DNA of 10,453 bases, taken from NCBI GenBank assembly GCA_002479035.1, contig DLLA01000109.1, positions 1 to 10,453 on the forward strand, in the 5' to 3' direction. The DNA comes from Bacteroidales bacterium UBA7574. Its GTDB lineage: Bacteria; Bacteroidota; Bacteroidia; Bacteroidales; Paludibacteraceae. Position 1 is the first letter of the stretch, and each line of letters opens with the position of its first letter. The translations under genes were made by a program, and so were the position numbers. The notes below the pieces were generated by a model. It was not told where the DNA came from and ran no database searches. It was given only the letters and a program-made list of their open reading frames with translations. Below, piece after piece: positions 6,801-10,453 of this stretch.

Positions 6801-9800
6801 CTGACCAACCCAGATGCGGCGTTTGAAGGGGGCGATATATATATCGATTTGGGAGACATCAGTGAGGATATACTGCGTGACGGCAAGAAGTCGTTTGAGC
6901 ACGGTTTGCCGCTGAACGACAATAACATAGATGCGCTGATAGACAAGACCGTGTGGGGGCGTGTGCCCAAGACTACTAGCACCACCATCGCTTTCTCCAA
7001 TGAGGCAGGTGCCCGCGAGAAACAGGATGTGGGATTGGACGGACTGAGCGATGAACAGGAGTTTCTTCACGAATACAACGGCACTATGCCATACGCCGAT
7101 TATGTGCGGGCATTGCGGGCAAAAGTCAGTCCCGCCGTGTTGGCGGAATGGGAGAACGACCCGTTCTCGCCCCTCCACGACCCCGCGGGGGACGACTATC
7201 ATTATTATCGCGGCGAGGATTTTGATGATGCCGAGATGCCTATTCTTGAGCGTTACAAGCACTACAATGGCACGGAAGGCAACTCACCCGAGATGAGCGA
7301 CAATGCCGCTTACGGTACCGCCTCCACGCTGCAGCCCGACATCGAGGACATCAATCAGGACAACACGCTGAGCGACAGCGAAAAATTCTACCGCTACCAT
7401 ATATCGTTGCGCCGAGAGGATATGCAACGTGTTGGTCAGCAGCATATTGCAAGTATCATGGAGAGCACCGTGACGCTCAAGAACGGCGAGTCGGAAAAGG
7501 TGAAATGGTACCAGTTCAAGATACCCCTTCGTGGAGACACGGCGATGATGCAGAAGATAGGCAATATACGTAACTTCAAGTCCATTCGCTTTGCGCGTGT
7601 CTATCTGACGAACTTCAGTCAGGAGACGCATATCCGTATGGCGACCTTGGATTTGGTGCGTGGCGAGTGGCGGAATTACACGAAGGGGTTGTATCAGGAC
7701 GCTGCTAATAACCAGTACAATATCCCGAATCCGTACAACAGCAACGGTTCGATAGATGTGCAGGCGGTGAACATCGAGGAGAACTCCAACCGTACACCAA
7801 TCAACTACGTACTGCCCCCGGGTATCTCACGTCAGACAGACCCTGGGCAGGCAACACTCCTCGACCAGAACGAGCAAGCCATGGCACTGCGTATTAACTA
7901 TTTAGCACCCAAGGATGCACGATCGGTGTATAAGAATGTGGTCTATGACATGCGCCAATACAAGCGTCTGCAGATGTTTGTACATGCTGAGAGTATGCCG
8001 CAGTTCGATGAACTGCATGACAAAGAGTTGGCTTGTTTCATCCGCCTTGGTTCTGACCTCAAGAACAACTACTACGAGTATGAGATACCGCTGGATATTA
8101 CGCCTCCGGGGATATATGACGGTGATGTGCCTGCTGACCGCTTGAAAGTTTGGCTGGAGCAGAACAACTTTGACTTCCCGCTGTCCGCCCTCACCGATGC
8201 CAAGACAGCCCGCAACCGTGCCAAACGAGCAGGCAACTCGGGCATAGGCAACACCATACCCTATGAGGTGTATGACCCTGATAATCTGAATAACAAGATA
8301 ACCGTCCTCGGTAACCCCACCCTCGAAGACATACAGGCCATCATGATAGGTGTGCGCAACATCACCGACCATGAGGTTAATGGTGAGGTCTGGGTCAACG
8401 AACTCCGCCTGAGCCAGTACAACGAAGAGGGCGGTGTGGCTGCCATGGCAAACGCAGCATTGAGTATCAGCGACATAGCACAGGTGAACGTGGCAGGACG
8501 ACTGGAGACAGCAGGCTACGGCTCCATCGAGAGCAATGTCCTCGACCGCAATATGGAGAACAACTACCAAGTCTCCGTCTCCGCGGCATTGGAGGCAGGG
8601 CGTCTCTTCCCCGAGAAAGCCAAACTGCAGATACCCCTCTACGTCTCCTATACCAACGAGATCCAGACACCCAAGTACGACCCGCTTGATACCGACATCA
8701 AACTGTCGGAATCGCTTGAGAACTACGAGACCAAGGAGGAGAAAGACTCTATCAAGCAGATGGCGAACTCCATACAGGAGTCCACCAGTTTCTCAGTCAG
8801 CAATATGAAACTGGACATCCACTCCAAGAAGCGCAATATGTTCTACGACCCTGCTAACTTCTCTTTATCAGCCAGTTACAACCGTCAGAACCAGCACACG
8901 CCCGAACTGGAGCGCGACCGGACCACCGACCACAAAGGCTCGTTCAACTACTCCTATAGTTTCAACCCGAAGCCTTGGGAGCCTTTCAAAGAGGTCAAGG
9001 CGGTCAGCAAAGTCAAACTGCTCAAGGAGTTCAACATCTACTACCTGCCGCAGTCGTGGGCGTTCAATACCAATATGCACCGCACCTTCAGCCACATGAA
9101 GATGCGCGACTTCGACACCTCCACCGACCCCGGCAGCAACAACCAAATGGACCTCACTTTCTCCAAGGACTTCACGTGGGACCGCAACTTCGACTTCAAG
9201 TACGACCTCACCAAGAACATCAAGTTCTCCTTCCAGACTGCCATGAACTCCACCATCGACGAAGGCTACTACACCCCCGAAATCATTCGCGACTACGCCT
9301 TCACCAACGACTACTACGAGGCATGGAAGGACACCATACAGCGCAGTCTCGCCACATGGGGTACCCCCTACACCTACCAGCAACTCTTCTCTGCTACGTG
9401 GAATGTGCCGTTCAACCGCATACCCTACCTCGAAGCCGTCACCGCCAACGCCTCCTACAACGCCACCTACAACTGGAACCGCACCATCCAGTCCACGTCC
9501 TCCGATGCCGCGAATCTCGGCAACGTCATCAGCGGCACACACGCATGGCAGGCGGACGGAGGCATCAACTTCGAGACCCTCTACGGCAAGTCCAAGTATT
9601 GGAAGCAGATGACCCAACGCTACAACCAACGCGGCAGACGCGGACGTGCCTTCAAACCAAAGACTTACACCGAGACCGTCAGCCTCAAGGCAGGCGAACC
9701 CAAAGAAATCACCCACCGCCTTGGCAGCGAACTATTGCAAGTCTCTGCCACCACGGCGGACGGCAAGGCTGTGCGCGTCAAGGTCAAACCCACCTCCACC

Positions 9801-10453
9801 ACCAAAGCCACCGTCACTGCGCAGCAGGACATCGACAACCTGTCCCTCACACTCACCACCAAAGACCCCAACAAGCGTTCCGCCGGACAGGTAACCATGG
9901 ATATGGCAGCATACTTCGGCACCATGATTCGCAAACTGCAAGTCACCTACCGCCAGACCAACTCCATGAGCGTCCCCGGCTTTGCTCCGCAAGCGGGCTT
10001 TATGGGGCAGACGCGCTACAACGACTTCTACGCACCGGGCTTTGACTTTGCCTTTGGCGGCTTCACCGACGACTTTGTCGAGAAGGCCAAAGAGCGCGGT
10101 TGGCTCTCCGGCGATACCTCCGTCGTGCAACCTGCCACACGCTCCCTAACCAACGACCTCGACATCAAACTCACCCTCGAACCTTTCCCTGGCTTCAAGG
10201 TGCAACTCAACGGCAAACGCTACGCCGCACAATCCACGTCCATCATCTACTCCTACGAGCAACTGCAGGAGAACATGACGGGCTCCTTCAATATCACCCA
10301 AGTCGCCATCGCCACTGCCTTCAACCGGGTCGGCACCGCTGAGGACAATTTTGCCTCCGCTACCTTCAACCGGTTCCTCACCAACCGCGACATCCTCACC
10401 TCGCGCGTGCAGGAGCAGTACGAGCACCTCACCTACCCCGACGCCGGCTTCAT
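3861..10453 (+). CDS. sprA: Type IX secretion outer-membrane translocon SprA/Sov (3' end missing)
   Basis: SprA (Sov in Porphyromonas gingivalis) is the giant outer-membrane beta-barrel, 36 strands in the Flavobacterium structure, that exports type IX secretion cargo with PorV and a plug protein. The window holds 2197 codons with no stop; family members are roughly 2300-2500 aa, so the last few hundred bases are missing. It starts at a TTG with a signal peptide: K2-R3, hydrophobic 4-17, likely cleavage near LWG-QEE. Family landmarks are FGPGGVQLKLQG (from 143), YIDDFEATKTNIDI (from 815) with LASTP, the acidic segment D1160-E1174, WVNELRLSQYNEEGG (about 1510-1524), then repeated aromatic beta-strands. 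A soluble insertion of about 80 residues (near 1930-2010) follows a basic patch, after which the barrel resumes with LQVTYRQTNSMSVPGF. Synonymous codon choice changes strongly along the gene. Adjacency to ruvA is also known in other Bacteroidota. Whether the strain glides or only secretes cannot be told. Confidence 0.95.
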   Translation, partial: MKRLFLFILVIIPLTLWGQEESVEQTADSAVLAPLQVRELGVQTYDDLTRTPSSMDLKDPDNVQTTVEYDARTGYYVVHTRIGDVDITTPYLLSEEEYRTYSEREEMGKYWQQKIGEVEHDNERKFDITDMKFNIGPADKVFGPGGVQLKLQGSAELLFGFKHQYVDNPALTQRSRNNNVFDFDEKIQVNVSGKVGDKLNLNMSYNTEASFDFDQQNIKLNYQGKEDDIIQSIEAGNVSMNLNSNLIQGSSALFGVKTDLKFGKLKVQALISQQNSESQSVSSKGGAQTTEFEVPIDSYDENRHFFLSYYFRDNYEAAMEALPYVASGVTINRIEVWVTNKRGNYDQSRNIVALTDLGEYDPAHVLNDTWNTYGGRTPYNKANSLYETLTQSYPQVRDIQQTSTVLQGIGGMDSGEDYEKVESARLLSSSEYTLNAALGYISLRAALNQDEVLAVAYEYTYAGQVYQVGEFSTDGGESLKAPNALIMKLLKGTNNAPVKKGKGTWDLMMKNVYSIGASQMSSEKFELYIQYRNDSVGTEMQYLMEGNCKGKQLLRVMNLDRLDSKNNPHSDGRFDYVEGYTALSNTGRIIFPVLEPFGSHLAKAIGDPVVAQRYVYQELYDSTLVSAQELSEKNKFTITGKYKGSAGNEIRLNAMNVPRGSVVVTAGGATLVENVDYTVDYTMGTVTIINQSILDAGTNVDVKLENQSLFSMQRKGLYGAHLEYEFNKDLTLGGTLMHLREKPLTTKVNTGSEPLANTIWGVNLSWKTEMQWLTLALDKIPWIEATAPSSFLVNAEFAQLIPGHTRDVGKAGTAYIDDFEATKTNIDIHYPNYWRLASTPRDDRFPEASLSNNTDYNKNRALLAWYAVDPIFGHPQTNTPAHIKNDLNQMSDHRTRIVYQREVYPAKTELPNGENRLSVLNLSFYPEERGPYNISPDEIGADGKLTNPKSRWGGMMRKLDNTDFEKANIEYIEFWMMDPFLTNPDAAFEGGDIYIDLGDISEDILRDGKKSFEHGLPLNDNNIDALIDKTVWGRVPKTTSTTIAFSNEAGAREKQDVGLDGLSDEQEFLHEYNGTMPYADYVRALRAKVSPAVLAEWENDPFSPLHDPAGDDYHYYRGEDFDDAEMPILERYKHYNGTEGNSPEMSDNAAYGTASTLQPDIEDINQDNTLSDSEKFYRYHISLRREDMQRVGQQHIASIMESTVTLKNGESEKVKWYQFKIPLRGDTAMMQKIGNIRNFKSIRFARVYLTNFSQETHIRMATLDLVRGEWRNYTKGLYQDAANNQYNIPNPYNSNGSIDVQAVNIEENSNRTPINYVLPPGISRQTDPGQATLLDQNEQAMALRINYLAPKDARSVYKNVVYDMRQYKRLQMFVHAESMPQFDELHDKELACFIRLGSDLKNNYYEYEIPLDITPPGIYDGDVPADRLKVWLEQNNFDFPLSALTDAKTARNRAKRAGNSGIGNTIPYEVYDPDNLNNKITVLGNPTLEDIQAIMIGVRNITDHEVNGEVWVNELRLSQYNEEGGVAAMANAALSISDIAQVNVAGRLETAGYGSIESNVLDRNMENNYQVSVSAALEAGRLFPEKAKLQIPLYVSYTNEIQTPKYDPLDTDIKLSESLENYETKEEKDSIKQMANSIQESTSFSVSNMKLDIHSKKRNMFYDPANFSLSASYNRQNQHTPELERDRTTDHKGSFNYSYSFNPKPWEPFKEVKAVSKVKLLKEFNIYYLPQSWAFNTNMHRTFSHMKMRDFDTSTDPGSNNQMDLTFSKDFTWDRNFDFKYDLTKNIKFSFQTAMNSTIDEGYYTPEIIRDYAFTNDYYEAWKDTIQRSLATWGTPYTYQQLFSATWNVPFNRIPYLEAVTANASYNATYNWNRTIQSTSSDAANLGNVISGTHAWQADGGINFETLYGKSKYWKQMTQRYNQRGRRGRAFKPKTYTETVSLKAGEPKEITHRLGSELLQVSATTADGKAVRVKVKPTSTTKATVTAQQDIDNLSLTLTTKDPNKRSAGQVTMDMAAYFGTMIRKLQVTYRQTNSMSVPGFAPQAGFMGQTRYNDFYAPGFDFAFGGFTDDFVEKAKERGWLSGDTSVVQPATRSLTNDLDIKLTLEPFPGFKVQLNGKRYAAQSTSIIYSYEQLQENMTGSFNITQVAIATAFNRVGTAEDNFASATFNRFLTNRDILTSRVQEQYEHLTYPDAGF

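Noticed and set aside
6054..7262. 402-codon open frame on the minus strand within sprA, and a similar 364-codon one at 4617-5711
   Set aside because: Both lie fully opposite recognised sprA coding sequence, give Arg/His/Val-rich low-sense proteins, and have no recognisable motif. Long antisense frames are expected opposite G/C-rich genes with regular codon bias.
8868..9716. 282-codon Gly/Val-rich minus-strand frame and the 356-codon forward frame at 8975-10045
   Set aside because: These are other-frame readings of the C-rich part of sprA, where repeated ACC, CTC, GAC and TAC codons give open but meaningless frames rich in G/V or Q/H/R.
1..10453. CRISPR arrays, tRNA or rRNA genes, IS ends, phage or defence genes
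   Set aside because: No spaced repeats, cloverleaf-like sequences, transposase motifs or terminal inverted repeats were seen; the window is nearly filled by four conserved genes.

Overview
The window comes from a chromosome of the phylum Bacteroidota, most likely order Bacteroidales. Three things point there: the TonB is of the Bacteroidota type, the gene running off the right edge is the type IX secretion protein SprA/Sov (found only in this phylum), and a promoter of the Bacteroidota form (TTTG, about 20 bases, TAnnTTTG) lies before ruvA. Starts lack Shine-Dalgarno sequences and have A/T-rich leaders, as is usual there. I cannot name a genus.

All four genes are on the + strand. From left to right: a short leader (1-85); an energy-transducing TonB protein (86-769); a 112-base spacer with an A/T-rich inverted repeat and a repeated 10-mer; recG (882-3023), a branch-migration helicase; a 218-base spacer with a bulged 10-bp inverted repeat, A/T-rich short repeats and a good promoter; ruvA (3242-3859), the Holliday-junction-binding subunit of RuvAB; and sprA from a TTG codon at 3861 to the right edge, still open after 2197 codons. 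I read that frame through by hand and found no stop or frameshift.

The genes fall into two themes. RecG and RuvA both process branched DNA. TonB and SprA both serve the cell envelope: TonB passes proton-motive force to outer-membrane transporters, and SprA is the giant outer-membrane barrel through which type IX cargo leaves the cell. ruvA and sprA appear to form one transcription unit from the promoter at 3186-3217, with a single base between the ruvA stop and the sprA start. tonB and recG seem to be separate units, but no promoter could be recognised for either.

This is mostly conserved core genome. I found no phage, IS, CRISPR, toxin or defence genes and no clear undescribed system. The points most worth a second look are the strong change in synonymous codon choice and G/C strand asymmetry along sprA, the TTG start coupled to ruvA, and the structured spacer between recG and ruvA.
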